Shown here in pieces: positions 26,159 to 35,640 of a stretch of 64,000 nucleotides of DNA. The stretch comes from Hymenobacter terrestris (GTDB taxonomy: Bacteria > Bacteroidota > Bacteroidia > Cytophagales > Hymenobacteraceae). The stretch covers positions 21,670 to 85,669 of the forward strand of contig NZ_JABKAV010000014.1 of NCBI RefSeq assembly GCF_013377905.1, given 5' to 3'. A model generated the notes under the pieces. That model was not told where the DNA came from and did not search any database. It saw nothing but the letters and a program-made list of their open reading frames with translations. The position numbers were made by a program, and so were the translations under genes. Position 1 is the first letter of the stretch. The number at the start of each line of letters is the position of its first letter.

Positions 26159-26249
26159 GCGTCACCAGTTGATTGCAGAATGCCCAACGGCTCGCTACAA
26201 TGCAGTAGCGAGCCGTTGGGCATTCTGCAATCAACTGGTGACGCTTACG
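26154..26249. repeat. Perfect 45-bp-arm palindrome spanning both stop codons of a convergent gene pair
   Basis: Left arm 26154-26198 and right arm 26205-26249 are exact reverse complements with a 6-nt loop. Each arm begins CGTAAGCGTCACCAGTTGAT. The TAA at 26156-26158 ends the plus-strand lipoprotein gene and the mirror TAA at 26245-26247 ends the minus-strand histone-like gene. It could work as a bidirectional terminator. Confidence 0.97.
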
Positions 26250-26922
26250 AACCCGTTTCAGTTGTTGAGTCAGTAGCAGGACTTGCCGCTGCTGGCTTGC
26301 GGGCGGCACGCGAGCGGCTTGCTGTAGTGCCCGAGGCCTTAGAAGCCGCTGGTTTAGTAGCCGATTTGGCCTCCGGTTTGTTGGCAGCTGTGCTGGTAGT
26401 GCGGCGGCGCGTGGTGGTTGGGGCTGCCTTGGCAGGCGTTTCAGTAGCAGGCGCTGCGGCTGAGTCGGTAAGGGCCGAGATGCTGTTGGAAGCGGCGGAT
26501 GTTCCCGTTTCCTGGCCGCGTACTATTGTGTGCAGCGCCTGCTCGAAAAGGTGTTCCACATCGGTGTCAAGGCGACGAGTGGCATCTTTCACCACCTCCT
26601 GCAGCTTGGCTTTAGTATCCTTCCGAATACGCTTTACTACTTCGTTGATGCGGCCGTCCAACTCTTTCTGCAGCTGCTTAGCGGCTTCCTTGAGCGCCTT
26701 TTTCTGGCTGCCTTTTTTGCTCGCCTGCTGAGCGCTTAAGCTTTTCGAAGCCGACTTATTTTCTTTCGCCGGTGCTTTAGCGGCTTTGGCTTGCGCCTTT
26801 TCAGCGGAGTCATCCGACGCTTTAGGCGCCTTAACAGCTTTGGGTGTTTTGCCTTTTTTGGCCGACTTCTCTTTTTTCGGCTTCTCTTTTTTAGCTGACT
26901 TTTCTTTGGAGGACTTGCTCAT
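26245..26922 (-). CDS. Histone H1-like lysine/alanine-rich protein
   Basis: This 225-residue very basic protein has three parts. Residues 1-75 are Lys/Ala/Glu/Ser-rich (SAKKEKPKKEKSAKKGKTPK). Residues about 75-135 form an amphipathic helical region (KALKEAAKQLQKELDGRINEVVKRIRKD ... LDTDVEHLFEQALH) that could be a coiled coil. Residues 140-225 are an Ala/Thr/Lys/Arg-rich tail (TTTRRRTTSTAANKPEAKS; ASRSRAARKPAAAS) like eukaryotic H1 tails. The likely role is nucleoid association through the basic tails and dimerisation through the middle; this is inferred from composition. The start is the ATG at 26922. Confidence 0.75.
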   Translation of the reverse strand: MSKSSKEKSAKKEKPKKEKSAKKGKTPKAVKAPKASDDSAEKAQAKAAKAPAKENKSASKSLSAQQASKKGSQKKALKEAAKQLQKELDGRINEVVKRIRKDTKAKLQEVVKDATRRLDTDVEHLFEQALHTIVRGQETGTSAASNSISALTDSAAAPATETPAKAAPTTTRRRTTSTAANKPEAKSATKPAASKASGTTASRSRAARKPAAASPATDSTTETGS

Positions 26923-27133
26923 GACTGGATCGGAAAATGTTGAAAAAGAAAGGAATAAGTATAGATACGGCCCGTTGCCCCGCCGGTTTGCCTAACCGCA
27001 TTTCTTATTGCCAATGCCCGCCGACGCATGCCTCGTGCTGGGGCGCTGGCCGCCATGGTTCCTGGTTTTACTCGTTCCTTTGCACTCCCGCGGCCGGCCG
27101 GCCGCTTTTTTAGTTGATTTCCTGCTCCCGAAT

Positions 27134-29179
27134 ATGTCTGCTCTGCCCCAACGCTATACTGTAACCGCCGCGCTGCCCTATGCCAACGGCCCCGTCCACA
27201 TCGGCCACCTGGCCGGCGTGTACCTGCCCGCCGACATCTACACGCGCTACCTGCGCGCCCAGGGCCGCGACGTGAAGTTCATCTGCGGCTCCGATGAGCA
27301 CGGCGTGCCCATCACCATCCGGGCTCAGAAGGAAGGCACAACCCCGCAGCAGGTCGTGGATAAGTATCACGCACTCATCGGCGACTCATTTCGCGACTTT
27401 GGCGTATCGTTCGATATCTACTCGCGCACTTCCTCGAAAGTCCACGCCGAAACGGCCAGCAACTTTTTCCGCAAGCTGCATGCCGAGGGCAAGTTCATCG
27501 AGCAGGTTTCCGAGCAGTACTATGATGAGCAGGCCGACCAGTTTCTGGCCGACCGCTATATCGTGGGCACCTGCCCCAACTGCGGCAACGACAACGCCTA
27601 CGGCGACCAGTGCGAGAAGTGCGGGACCTCGCTGAGCCCTACCGAGCTCATCAACCCGCGCTCCATGCTGAGCGGTAACCAGCCGGTGTTGCGCGAAACC
27701 AAGCACTGGTACTTGCCCCTGGATCAGTACGAGCCTTGGCTGCGCGAGTGGATTGTGGAAGGCCACAAGCACGACTGGAAAGCCAACGTGTACGGCCAGT
27801 GCAAAAGCTGGATTGACCAGGGCCTGCTGCCCCGCGCCGTGACGCGCGACCTCGACTGGGGCGTGCCCGTGCCGGTGCCCGGCGGCGAGGGCAAGGTGCT
27901 CTACGTGTGGTTCGATGCGCCCATCGGCTACATTTCGGCTACCAAAGAACTGCTGCCCGATACCTGGGAAACCTACTGGAAAGATGCCGGCACGAAGCTC
28001 GTGCACTTCATCGGTAAGGACAACATCGTGTTCCACTGCATCATCTTCCCCACGATGCTCAAGGCCCACGGCGACTATATCCTGCCCGATAATGTGCCCG
28101 CTAACGAGTTCCTGAACTTAGAAGGCGACAAAATCAGCACCAGCCGCAACTGGGCTGTGTGGCTGCACGAGTACCTGCAGGATTTCCCCGGCCAGGCCGA
28201 TGTGCTACGCTACGTGCTCTGCGCCAATGCCCCCGAAAACAAGGACAACGACTTCACCTGGAAAGACTTTCAGGCCCGTAACAACAACGAGCTGGTGGCC
28301 AACCTGGGCAACTTTGTGAATCGGGCCGTGGTGCTCACCCACAAGTTCTTCGGTGGCCAGGTACCGGCCAGCGCCGGCTTCACGACCGAAGATAAGGAAG
28401 TGCTGCGCCAAATGAGCGAGTTCCCGGCCCGCATTGGCGAGCTGCTGGAAAACTACCGCTTCCGCGACGCCCTGAACGAGCTGATGAACCTCTCGCGCCT
28501 TGGCAACAAGTACCTGGCCGACCAGGAGCCCTGGAAGCTCATCAAAACCGACGAAGCCCGCACCGGCACCGTGCTGCACGTTTCGCTGCAACTGACGGCC
28601 GCCTTCGTCACGCTGCTCGAACCCTTCCTGCCCGAAGCCGCCGCCCGCCTGGGCCGCATGCTGAACACCGAGAAAGGCTCTTGGACAGCAGCCGGACGCC
28701 CCAATGCGCTGGCCACCGGCCACCAGCTGGCCGAAGCCGCCCTGTTATTCACCAAAATCGAAGATGCCACCGTGGAAGCTCAGGTCCAGAAGCTGCTCGA
28801 CACGAAGAAAGCCAACGAGCTGGCCGCCGCCGTTTCGGCCCCCGCCAAGGACGATATTAGCTTCGAGCAGTTCCAGACGATGGACTTACGCATCGGCACC
28901 ATTGTAGCCGCCGAGAAGGTCGCCAAAACTAAAAAGCTGCTCAAGCTGAGCGTGGACTTAGGTTTCGACGAGCCCCGCACCATTGTATCGGGCATTGCCG
29001 AGCACTTCCTGCCCGAAGCGTTGGTGGGCCAGCAGGTGCAAGTGCTGCTCAACCTCGCCCCCCGCGAAATCAAGGGCATCCAGAGCCAGGGCATGCTGCT
29101 AATGGCCGAAAACGCCGATGGCGTGCTCAGCCTCATGCAGCCCAGCAGCGCCGTACGGCCGGGTAGCCTGGTGGCGTAA
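27134..29179 (+). CDS. metG: Methionyl-tRNA synthetase
   Basis: This 681-residue class I synthetase attaches methionine to initiator and elongator tRNA-Met. The HIGH motif is in [14 protein letters not shown] and the KMSKS motif is the variant [12 protein letters not shown] four-cysteine zinc knuckle ([18 protein letters not shown]) is near residue 150. The C-terminal 110 residues form an EMAP-II/Arc1p-type tRNA-binding domain ([17 protein letters not shown] ... [17 protein letters not shown]), used for dimerisation and tRNA binding. I chose the ATG at 27134, immediately before the family N-terminus ([11 protein letters not shown]); an upstream open stretch lacks homology. Confidence 0.97.
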   Translation: MSALPQRYTVTAALPYANGPVHIGHLAGVYLPADIYTRYLRAQGRDVKFICGSDEHGVPITIRAQKEGTTPQQVVDKYHALIGDSFRDFGVSFDIYSRTSSKVHAETASNFFRKLHAEGKFIEQVSEQYYDEQADQFLADRYIVGTCPNCGNDNAYGDQCEKCGTSLSPTELINPRSMLSGNQPVLRETKHWYLPLDQYEPWLREWIVEGHKHDWKANVYGQCKSWIDQGLLPRAVTRDLDWGVPVPVPGGEGKVLYVWFDAPIGYISATKELLPDTWETYWKDAGTKLVHFIGKDNIVFHCIIFPTMLKAHGDYILPDNVPANEFLNLEGDKISTSRNWAVWLHEYLQDFPGQADVLRYVLCANAPENKDNDFTWKDFQARNNNELVANLGNFVNRAVVLTHKFFGGQVPASAGFTTEDKEVLRQMSEFPARIGELLENYRFRDALNELMNLSRLGNKYLADQEPWKLIKTDEARTGTVLHVSLQLTAAFVTLLEPFLPEAAARLGRMLNTEKGSWTAAGRPNALATGHQLAEAALLFTKIEDATVEAQVQKLLDTKKANELAAAVSAPAKDDISFEQFQTMDLRIGTIVAAEKVAKTKKLLKLSVDLGFDEPRTIVSGIAEHFLPEALVGQQVQVLLNLAPREIKGIQSQGMLLMAENADGVLSLMQPSSAVRPGSLVA

Positions 29180-29195
29180 AGCTCCTTTTTTGCTG

Positions 29196-29381
29196 GTGGA
29201 ATCTATCGTTGAGCTTCTGGTTGACCTCATGTTTTCTTATCCCGGTGCCGGTATCCGGTGGCTTTGGCACAGAGGCAAAGTTCCCTACAAAAAGCTGTTG
29301 GAGGACGACATTGACTACAACAGCTTTTATGTGATTTTGCTGATTGCCGCTCTATTAGCCATTGGCAGCAGTGTCTTATGA
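29196..29381 (+). CDS. Small single-helix membrane protein (hypothetical)
   Basis: A 61-residue frame begins at a GTG 17 bp after the metG stop; an ATG at 29229 would give 50 residues. The N-terminal part has an aromatic/charged amphipathic stretch (FSYPGAGIRWLWHRGKVPYKK), then a C-terminal transmembrane helix (FYVILLIAALLAIGSSVL). A terminator follows at once. Size, position and a plausible helix support a real gene, but no family is recognised. Confidence 0.5.
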   Translation: MESIVELLVDLMFSYPGAGIRWLWHRGKVPYKKLLEDDIDYNSFYVILLIAALLAIGSSVL

Positions 29382-29385
29382 AAAG

Positions 29386-29426
29386 AAAAAGGCCCTTCCT
29401 ATATCAAATAGGAAGAGCCTTTTTTT
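29386..29426. terminator. Bidirectional terminator between the small membrane gene and pth
   Basis: A 12-bp stem with one G-U pair (GGCCCTTCCTAT / ATAGGAAGAGCC) is flanked by A5 and T7 tracts, so it can stop transcription from either side. Confidence 0.9.
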
Positions 29427-29999
29427 CTATCCTTCCTTCACATTAACCACGTTCATGGCGCGCTCCACGCCCTGCATCCCGAAGGCCAGCACAGCCTCGC
29501 CGGCCTTCTCCAACCGTCCCTCCAAATCAATCCTCTCGTCTTCCGAAAATGGGCTGAGTACGTAATCCACTTGGCGGCCGCGGCCGAAGCTGGAGTCGAT
29601 GCCGAAGCGCAGGCGGGCGTATTCGTCGGTGCCCAGCGTTTCCTGGATGTGCTTGAGGCCGTTCTGGCCCCCAGCCGAGCCCTTGGCCTTCAACCGCAGC
29701 TTGCCGAAGGGTAGGGCCAAGTCGTCGGTGACCACCAGCAGCTGCGCCTTTTCGAGCTTGAGGGCGCTGAGCCAGTGGGCGGCGGCCTTGCCGCTCAGGT
29801 TCATGTAGGTGGTGGGCTTCACGAGCACGAACCGGCGGCCCTTGTGCTTGAACTCAGTGCTGAACGCGTGGCGGCCCAGTTGCCAAGGCGCGGCCTCGTG
29901 CTTGCGGGCCAGCCAGTCAGCCACCATAAAGCCCACGTTATGTCGCGTGTCGGCGTATTCGGGCCCGATATTGCCCAGACATAAAATCAAAAAGACCAC
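29427..29999 (-). CDS. pth: Peptidyl-tRNA hydrolase
   Basis: This 190-residue protein recycles peptidyl-tRNA by cleaving the ester bond. Family motifs are LGNIGPEYADTRHNVGFMVAD with the catalytic histidine, KPTTYMNLSGKA with the conserved Asn, and the Asp in VVTDDLALPFGKLRLK; GSAGGQNGLKHI follows. The start is a GTG at 29999, which fits the MxFLIxxLGN family N-terminus. It follows rplY on the same strand but a terminator and its own -7 box (TACTTTTG at 30077-30084) separate the two, so it is likely an independent unit within a conserved prs-ctc-pth neighbourhood. Confidence 0.95.
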   Translation of the reverse strand: MVFLILCLGNIGPEYADTRHNVGFMVADWLARKHEAAPWQLGRHAFSTEFKHKGRRFVLVKPTTYMNLSGKAAAHWLSALKLEKAQLLVVTDDLALPFGKLRLKAKGSAGGQNGLKHIQETLGTDEYARLRFGIDSSFGRGRQVDYVLSPFSEDERIDLEGRLEKAGEAVLAFGMQGVERAMNVVNVKEG

Positions 30000-30076
30000 A
30001 GATTAGCTCGGATTTTAACGGATTACACGGATTTTTTAGTTGGCTGCGGCCGGGAATCCGTGGTAAGTTCCCGGTG

Positions 30077-30084
30077 CAAAAGTA
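30077..30084 (-). promoter_or_regulatory. -7 box of pth
   Basis: TACTTTTG on the minus strand fits TAnnTTTG, 77 bp before the GTG. No clear -33 element. Confidence 0.45.
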
Positions 30085-30115
30085 GGCGTAGTTGCGCAAT
30101 GCCGGCCGCATAACC

Positions 30116-30163
30116 GAAAACCAAAAGAGCCACCCCGTTGTCAGGGTGGCTCTTTTGGTTTTC
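30116..30163 (-). terminator. Terminator of rplY
   Basis: Perfect 20-bp arms (30116-30135, 30144-30163; core AAGAGCCACCC) with an 8-nt loop. On the minus strand it ends in a T-rich tail. Confidence 0.92.
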
Positions 30164-30237
30164 ATTAGATAGCTCGGTTTCAGTGGATGGTCCACAAAAC
30201 ATGTGGAATCCGTTGAATCTGGGCCAACCCGATGTCT

Positions 30238-30810
30238 TTATTTGTCGGCGTTCAGCGTGCCTTTGAGAGCACGTGGGATGGCCACGGTAGCAATAGGAGC
30301 CTGGGGGCTGCTGAGGATGGTATAGCCTTTGGCTTCCACGGCACTCACTTTGATAGACTTGCCCAGAGCCAACTCCGAAATGTTCACTTCTACCGAATCA
30401 GGCAGGTTTTCAGGCGAGGCCTTTACCTTGATTTTGCGCAGCTTGCTTACCAGCTTGCCACCGGCCAGTACGCCCGGCGATACGCCAACATACTTCACGG
30501 GAACCTCCATTTTCACTTCTTTGCCTTCCTGCAGCTCCAGGAAGTCAACGTGCAGCAGCATTTCGTTCACGGGGTGGAACTGCGAATCCTGCACGATGGC
30601 GCGGTACATGGTGCCCTCAATGTTGAGGTCGACGATGTGTACCTCGGGGGTGTACAGCAGCTCGCGGAACAGAATGGCAGGAACGGAGAAGTGAACCTGC
30701 TCGGCGCCGCCGTATAGTACGCATGGTACGTACGAATCGAGGCGGACCGCTTTGGCGTCCTTCTTACCGAGATTCGCTCTTTTAAACCCTACAATCTCGA
30801 GGCTTTTCAT
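30238..30810 (-). CDS. rplY: 50S ribosomal protein L25/general stress protein Ctc
   Basis: This 190-residue protein is the long, two-domain L25 (TL5/Ctc) that binds 5S rRNA. The N-terminal domain begins MKSLEIVGFKRANLGKKDAKAVR and contains VPCVLYGGAEQVHFSVP; the C-terminal TL5 domain follows (MLLHVDFLELQEGKEVKMEVPVKYVG; ENLPDSVEVNISELALGKSIKV). The ATG at 30810 is preceded by an exact -7 box (TATCTTTG, 30863-30870). It lies between prs and pth on the same strand with terminators on both sides. Confidence 0.96.
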   Translation of the reverse strand: MKSLEIVGFKRANLGKKDAKAVRLDSYVPCVLYGGAEQVHFSVPAILFRELLYTPEVHIVDLNIEGTMYRAIVQDSQFHPVNEMLLHVDFLELQEGKEVKMEVPVKYVGVSPGVLAGGKLVSKLRKIKVKASPENLPDSVEVNISELALGKSIKVSAVEAKGYTILSSPQAPIATVAIPRALKGTLNADK

Positions 30811-30862
30811 AAAAGTGTGCTTTGGAGGAAAATCCGCTCACCCACAGCAGGCAAACGGGCCG

Positions 30863-30870
30863 CAAAGATA
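30863..30870 (-). promoter_or_regulatory. -7 box of rplY
   Basis: TATCTTTG on the minus strand exactly fits TAnnTTTG, 52 bp before the ATG. A -33 TTTG is only found at 25 bp, beyond the usual spacing. Confidence 0.5.
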
Positions 30871-30905
30871 GGCGGATTGTTTGGCAATAGCTGAGCAAAA
30901 GCCAA

Positions 30906-30938
30906 AAAAGGGTGTCATGCTCAGCATGACACCCTTTT
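30906..30938 (-). terminator. Terminator of prs (family A-like core)
   Basis: A perfect 16-bp stem with a 1-nt centre (AAAAGGGTGTCATGCT). The inner core TCATGCT(C)AGCATGA resembles the ends of the family A hairpins. It lies 23 bp after the prs stop. Confidence 0.9.
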
Positions 30939-30961
30939 GCCAGTTGATTTCTTTCCTCAAT

Positions 30962-31891
30962 TTAAATAAACAACGAGCTGATGGACTCGTGGGTAACTAC
31001 GTTGCGGATGGCTTGGGCAAACAGCGGAGCCAGCGTGATAACCCGAATTTTAGCGTTTTCCTGCTGCAGCGGAATCGTGTCGGTAATGACCAACTCCTCG
31101 AGCATCGAGGTACGGATTCGTTCGTGCGCCGGACCCGAAAGCACGCCGTGCGTAATCACCGCCCGCACCGATTTGGCCCCGCGCTCCATAAGCAGCTCGG
31201 CGGCTTTGCAGATGGTGCCGGCCGTGTCCACAATGTCGTCCACGAGCACCACGTTCATGCCCGTTACGTCGCCGATTACCTGCATCGAGGCAATTTCGTT
31301 AGCCCGCAGACGCATCTTGTCGCAGACCACAATTTCGGCCCCGAACTTCTTGGCGAAGGCCCGGGTACGCACCACGCCGCCCACGTCGGGCGAAGCGAAA
31401 ATCAAATCATCGAGGCCCAGCGACTGAATGTAGGGCGCTATTACGGTGGCGCCGTCGAGGTGGTCGACGGGAATATCGAAGAAGCCCTGAATCTGGCCGG
31501 CGTGCAAGTCGCAGGTCATCAGGCGGTCGGTGCCCACGCTCTGCACGAAATCGGCCACTACTTTAGCGCCGATGCTCACGCGCGGCTTGTCCTTACGGTC
31601 CTGGCGGGCGTAGCCGTAGTAGGGCATCACCACGGTTACCGAGGCAGCCGAGGCGCGCTTGGCGGCGTCTACCATCAGCATGAGCTCCATCAGGTTTTCG
31701 GCCGGCGGGTTGGTGCTCTGAATCAGGAACACGGCGCAACCCCGGATGCTCTCGTTGAAGCTGGGCCCGAGTTCGGTATCGGCGAAACGCTGGATGCTCA
31801 GGTCGCCGAGCGGCTGACCGAACGCTTCGGCAATTTTCTGGCCTAGCTCGTGGGAGGCGTTACCGGCGAAAATCTTGACTTGCTGAGCCAT
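30962..31891 (-). CDS. prs: Ribose-phosphate pyrophosphokinase (PRPP synthetase)
   Basis: This 309-residue enzyme makes PRPP from ribose 5-phosphate and ATP for nucleotide, histidine and tryptophan synthesis. The family signature DLHAGQIQGFFDIPVDHL is intact, and the PRPP-binding loop VVLVDDIVDTAGTICKAA follows near residue 225. RFADTELGPSFNESIRGCAVFLIQST near the N-terminus is typical. The start is the ATG at 31891. It has its own terminator before rplY; upstream a tRNA-Gln gene on the same strand ends in a hairpin. Confidence 0.97.
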   Translation of the reverse strand: MAQQVKIFAGNASHELGQKIAEAFGQPLGDLSIQRFADTELGPSFNESIRGCAVFLIQSTNPPAENLMELMLMVDAAKRASAASVTVVMPYYGYARQDRKDKPRVSIGAKVVADFVQSVGTDRLMTCDLHAGQIQGFFDIPVDHLDGATVIAPYIQSLGLDDLIFASPDVGGVVRTRAFAKKFGAEIVVCDKMRLRANEIASMQVIGDVTGMNVVLVDDIVDTAGTICKAAELLMERGAKSVRAVITHGVLSGPAHERIRTSMLEELVITDTIPLQQENAKIRVITLAPLFAQAIRNVVTHESISSLFI

Positions 31892-32115
31892 GAGAAAGAG
31901 GTGTTAAAAGGGTAAGGGGTGGAAATGAAAAATTCTCCCGCCGGCTGACGGTTCAGCGCGAGGGGAGAATTGGGCAAGCGTGGAAATGCAGCCAAATGAA
32001 GCGGCCGGGGGTACTGGATTTTCGTCAGGAACGAAGCGCCGCGCTACGCTGCCTGGCTCAACGGGGCCGTCGGCAGCTTCGGCATTTAACCATTTGCGAT
32101 AGCTGTGATTTAAAG
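31892..32115. other. Leader region of prs, no gene seen
   Basis: Between prs and the tRNA terminator. A weak 8-bp inverted repeat (AATTCTCC at 31931-31938 with GGAGAATT at 31964-31971) is present, but there is no T-tract. No exact TAnnTTTG box was found, so the prs promoter is not located. Confidence 0.4.
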
Positions 32116-32165
32116 CGCGAAAGGCGCCGACTCTTCCGGGGGAGGAAGAATCAGCGCCTTTCGCG
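32116..32165 (-). terminator. Hairpin downstream of tRNA-Gln
   Basis: A 12-bp stem (CGCGAAAGGCGC / GCGCCTTTCGCG) 14 bp beyond the 3' end of the tRNA, with further partial pairing inside. Confidence 0.75.
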
Positions 32166-32178
32166 TTGGCTGTGTCAG

Positions 32179-32251
32179 TTGTCCGACCAGGGCTCGAACC
32201 TGGACTTTCTTGAATCAAAATCAAGCGTGTTGCCAGTTACACCATCGGACA
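32179..32251 (-). tRNA. tRNA-Gln (TTG anticodon)
   Basis: A 73-nt cloverleaf: acceptor TGTCCGA paired with TCGGACA, anticodon stem CTTGA/TCAAG with loop TTTTGAT (anticodon TTG), and a T-arm containing GGTTCGAGCC. The CCA end is not encoded. A full -33/-7 promoter lies upstream and a hairpin downstream, so it is transcribed alone. Confidence 0.97.
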
Positions 32252-32294
32252 ATTTCCGGGCGGCTTTCCGGGTAAGCGGTGCCGTTTGGTTGTG

Positions 32295-32325
32295 CAAATG
32301 TACAGAGGCTTTTATTGAAGGCAAA
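32295..32325 (-). promoter_or_regulatory. Bacteroidota promoter of tRNA-Gln
   Basis: On the minus strand, TTTG (32322-32325) and TACATTTG (32295-32302) are separated by exactly 19 bp, a full match to the TTTG-N19-TAnnTTTG housekeeping promoter. It ends 43 bp before the tRNA. Confidence 0.85.
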
Positions 32326-32446
32326 TTTCCAATGAAAAAAATTTACCCGAATCTAGGAAGGAGTGGGCAGTGAGGGAGCTTTCAGGACTGAAAATCAGGG
32401 TTTCAGACGCTGAAAAAAAAGTTGACCAAAGCCCGTAGCCGCTGGC

Positions 32447-32478
32447 TTTGGCAATGCCACGATTAAGCCGTAGTTTTG
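32447..32478 (+). promoter_or_regulatory. Bacteroidota promoter of atpD
   Basis: TTTG (32447-32450), a 20-bp spacer and TAGTTTTG (32471-32478) match the consensus. It lies 41 bp before the atpD ATG. Confidence 0.85.
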
Positions 32479-32486
32479 CGGCCTGA

Positions 32487-34025
<1,539 letters not shown>

Positions 34026-34027
34026 TT

Positions 34028-34113
34028 TTGAGTTGTTAGCTGATGGCCATTAGCTGTTAGCTGCCTATTGCTGACTTCGGTCATCAGCTAACAGCCAACA
34101 GCCAACAGCTCAG
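34028..34113. repeat. Imperfect palindromic repeat between atpD and atpC (family F)
   Basis: Repeated GTTAGCTG-type words on the left face TCAGCTAACAGCC and CCAACAGC words on the right. The longest exact pairing is GTTAGCTGATG (34035-34045) with 34082-34092, with additional partial pairing inside. It fills nearly the whole 93-bp gap. Confidence 0.75.
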
Positions 34114-34118
34114 AAACT

Positions 34119-34358
34119 ATGTATCTGGAAATCATCACGCCCGACCGCAAGGTGTTCGAAGGCGAAGTTAACTCGGCCCGGTTTCCGGGAGCCGATGGCC
34201 TTTTCGAAGTTCTCAATGGCCACGCCCCGCTTATTTCGGCGCTGAAAGCCGGTGAAATCGTCATCAACGGCGGTGCCAGTCGCTTCCAGGTAGAAGGCGG
34301 CGTAGTAGAAGTGTTGCGCAACAACGTTATCGTGCTGGCCGAGGGCGCTTCGGCGTAA
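34119..34358 (+). CDS. atpC: F0F1 ATP synthase subunit epsilon (short form)
   Basis: This 79-residue protein has the N-terminal beta-sandwich of epsilon (MYLEIITPDRKVFEGEVNSARFPGADGLFEVLNGHAPLISALKAG), but lacks the C-terminal pair of helices that inhibits ATP hydrolysis in E. coli-type epsilon (about 135-140 residues). Short epsilon subunits of about 80 residues are usual in this phylum as far as I know. It forms the rotor stalk with gamma. A terminator follows immediately, so atpD-atpC is a two-gene unit. Confidence 0.95.
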   Translation: MYLEIITPDRKVFEGEVNSARFPGADGLFEVLNGHAPLISALKAGEIVINGGASRFQVEGGVVEVLRNNVIVLAEGASA

Positions 34359-34379
34359 CCTTCGGTTTCAGCTTACATT

Positions 34380-34419
34380 GAAAAGCCTTTCCTTTGCAGG
34401 AAAGGCTTTTCTGCTTTTT
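34380..34419 (+). terminator. Terminator of atpDC
   Basis: A 14-bp perfect stem (GAAAAGCCTTTCCT) with a TTGC loop, followed by a T-rich tail, 22 bp after atpC. It ends 20 bp before the next gene. Confidence 0.92.
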
Positions 34420-34438
34420 CAGCCCGAGTTAACGATTC

Positions 34439-35572
34439 ATGGAAATCCACCCCAAAATCACCCCGATTTATCAGACTTCGGTTTTTAAGTTTGAGGACCT
34501 CAACGAACTGGAGCTGTATTTCGGGGAGCCGGGCAGCCGCTACCTGTACTCGCGCAACGGCAACCCCAACTCCGACGAGCTGGCGGCGGCCGTAACGCAG
34601 CTGGAAGGTGGTGCCGGAGCGGTGGCTACCGGATCGGGCATGGCGGCGATTTTTGCGGCCATTATGGCCTGTTGCGAGGCTGGCGACCATGTGCTGTGCG
34701 CGGCTGATATCTACGGCGGCTCATCGGCGCTGTTGAGCCAGGAGCTAAGCCGGCTGGGCATTACAGTTAGCTACGTGCCCTTTGCCGACCTGACAACCAA
34801 CCTGGCCGCCCACGCGCAGCCCCGCACCCGGCTGTTGCTCTGCGAAACTATTAGCAACCCACTGCTGCGCGTCGTCGACCTGCGGGCCGCGGCAGATGCT
34901 GCCCACGCGCTGGGCGTGAAGCTGGTGGTGGATAATACGTTCGCCTCGCCTGTACTTACCCGGCCATTGGAGTATGGGGCCGATATGGTGATGCACAGCG
35001 TAACGAAATACCTGGCCGGGCACTCCGACGTGACGGCTGGCGCGGTAGTAGCTCGCACACCCGAATACGCCGCCCGGCTCCGGCAAGTCGGGACGCTGTT
35101 TGGGCTAACGCTAAGCCCCATGGAAAGCTGGCTGGCCGTACGGGGCCTTAAAACCCTGCGCCTGCGCATAGAAGCGCACTCCCGCAACGCGCAGGCCGTA
35201 GCCGAGCTGCTGGCAGGCCACCCGGCGGTAGGGGAGGTATTTTATCCGGGCCTGCCGGGGCATCCGCAGCACAAGCTGGCTGCCGGCCAGGGCGGCGGCC
35301 GCTTTGGGGGTATGGTTTCGTTCCGGCTGGCCGACGATACGACGGAGGCCGTGAGCCGCTTCATGCGGGCCTGCCAGCGGTTCCCGTTCGCGCCTTCGCT
35401 GGCGGGCGTCGACTCTTCGCTTTCGTACCCGGCCGGCACCTCACATCGGGCCCTTGCTGAGGAAGAACGGCAGCAGTTGGGCATTACGGCCGGGCTGGTA
35501 CGCTTAAGCGTGGGTATCGAGTCGGTTGAGGAGTTGCTGGCCGATTTGCAGCAGGCTCTGGCCGCACTTTAA
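34439..35572 (+). CDS. Trans-sulfuration PLP enzyme (cystathionine gamma-synthase/lyase or methionine gamma-lyase family)
   Basis: This 377-residue Cys/Met-metabolism enzyme has the PLP lysine at Lys190 (HSVTKYLAGHSD), the Tyr/Arg phosphate ligands in RYLYSRNGNPN, the DNTFASP strand, and the glycine-rich GSGMAAIFAAI loop. Members act on cystathionine, homocysteine, methionine or O-acyl-homoserine; the exact reaction cannot be assigned from motifs alone. The start is the ATG at 34439, 20 bp after the atpC terminator, so its promoter overlaps that terminator region. A terminator follows. Confidence 0.92.
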   Translation: MEIHPKITPIYQTSVFKFEDLNELELYFGEPGSRYLYSRNGNPNSDELAAAVTQLEGGAGAVATGSGMAAIFAAIMACCEAGDHVLCAADIYGGSSALLSQELSRLGITVSYVPFADLTTNLAAHAQPRTRLLLCETISNPLLRVVDLRAAADAAHALGVKLVVDNTFASPVLTRPLEYGADMVMHSVTKYLAGHSDVTAGAVVARTPEYAARLRQVGTLFGLTLSPMESWLAVRGLKTLRLRIEAHSRNAQAVAELLAGHPAVGEVFYPGLPGHPQHKLAAGQGGGRFGGMVSFRLADDTTEAVSRFMRACQRFPFAPSLAGVDSSLSYPAGTSHRALAEEERQQLGITAGLVRLSVGIESVEELLADLQQALAAL

Positions 35573-35605
35573 GCGGCTGCATCAGTAAGTGCGGGCTACA
35601 GAAAG

Positions 35606-35640
35606 AGGCAGGTGAGCGTACCCATCTGCCTTTTTTTTTG
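35606..35640 (+). terminator. Terminator of the trans-sulfuration gene
   Basis: A 9-bp stem with one G-U pair (AGGCAGGTG / CATCTGCCT) followed by nine T residues. Confidence 0.88.

Noticed and set aside
27008..27133. An N-terminal extension of methionyl-tRNA synthetase with a hydrophobic stretch
   Set aside because: The synthetase is cytoplasmic and its conserved N-terminus starts just after the ATG at 27134; the extension is non-homologous leader sequence.
31931..31971. Possible terminator or riboswitch in the prs leader
   Set aside because: The stem is only 8 bp with no T-tract, and nothing resembles a known purine or PRPP riboswitch.
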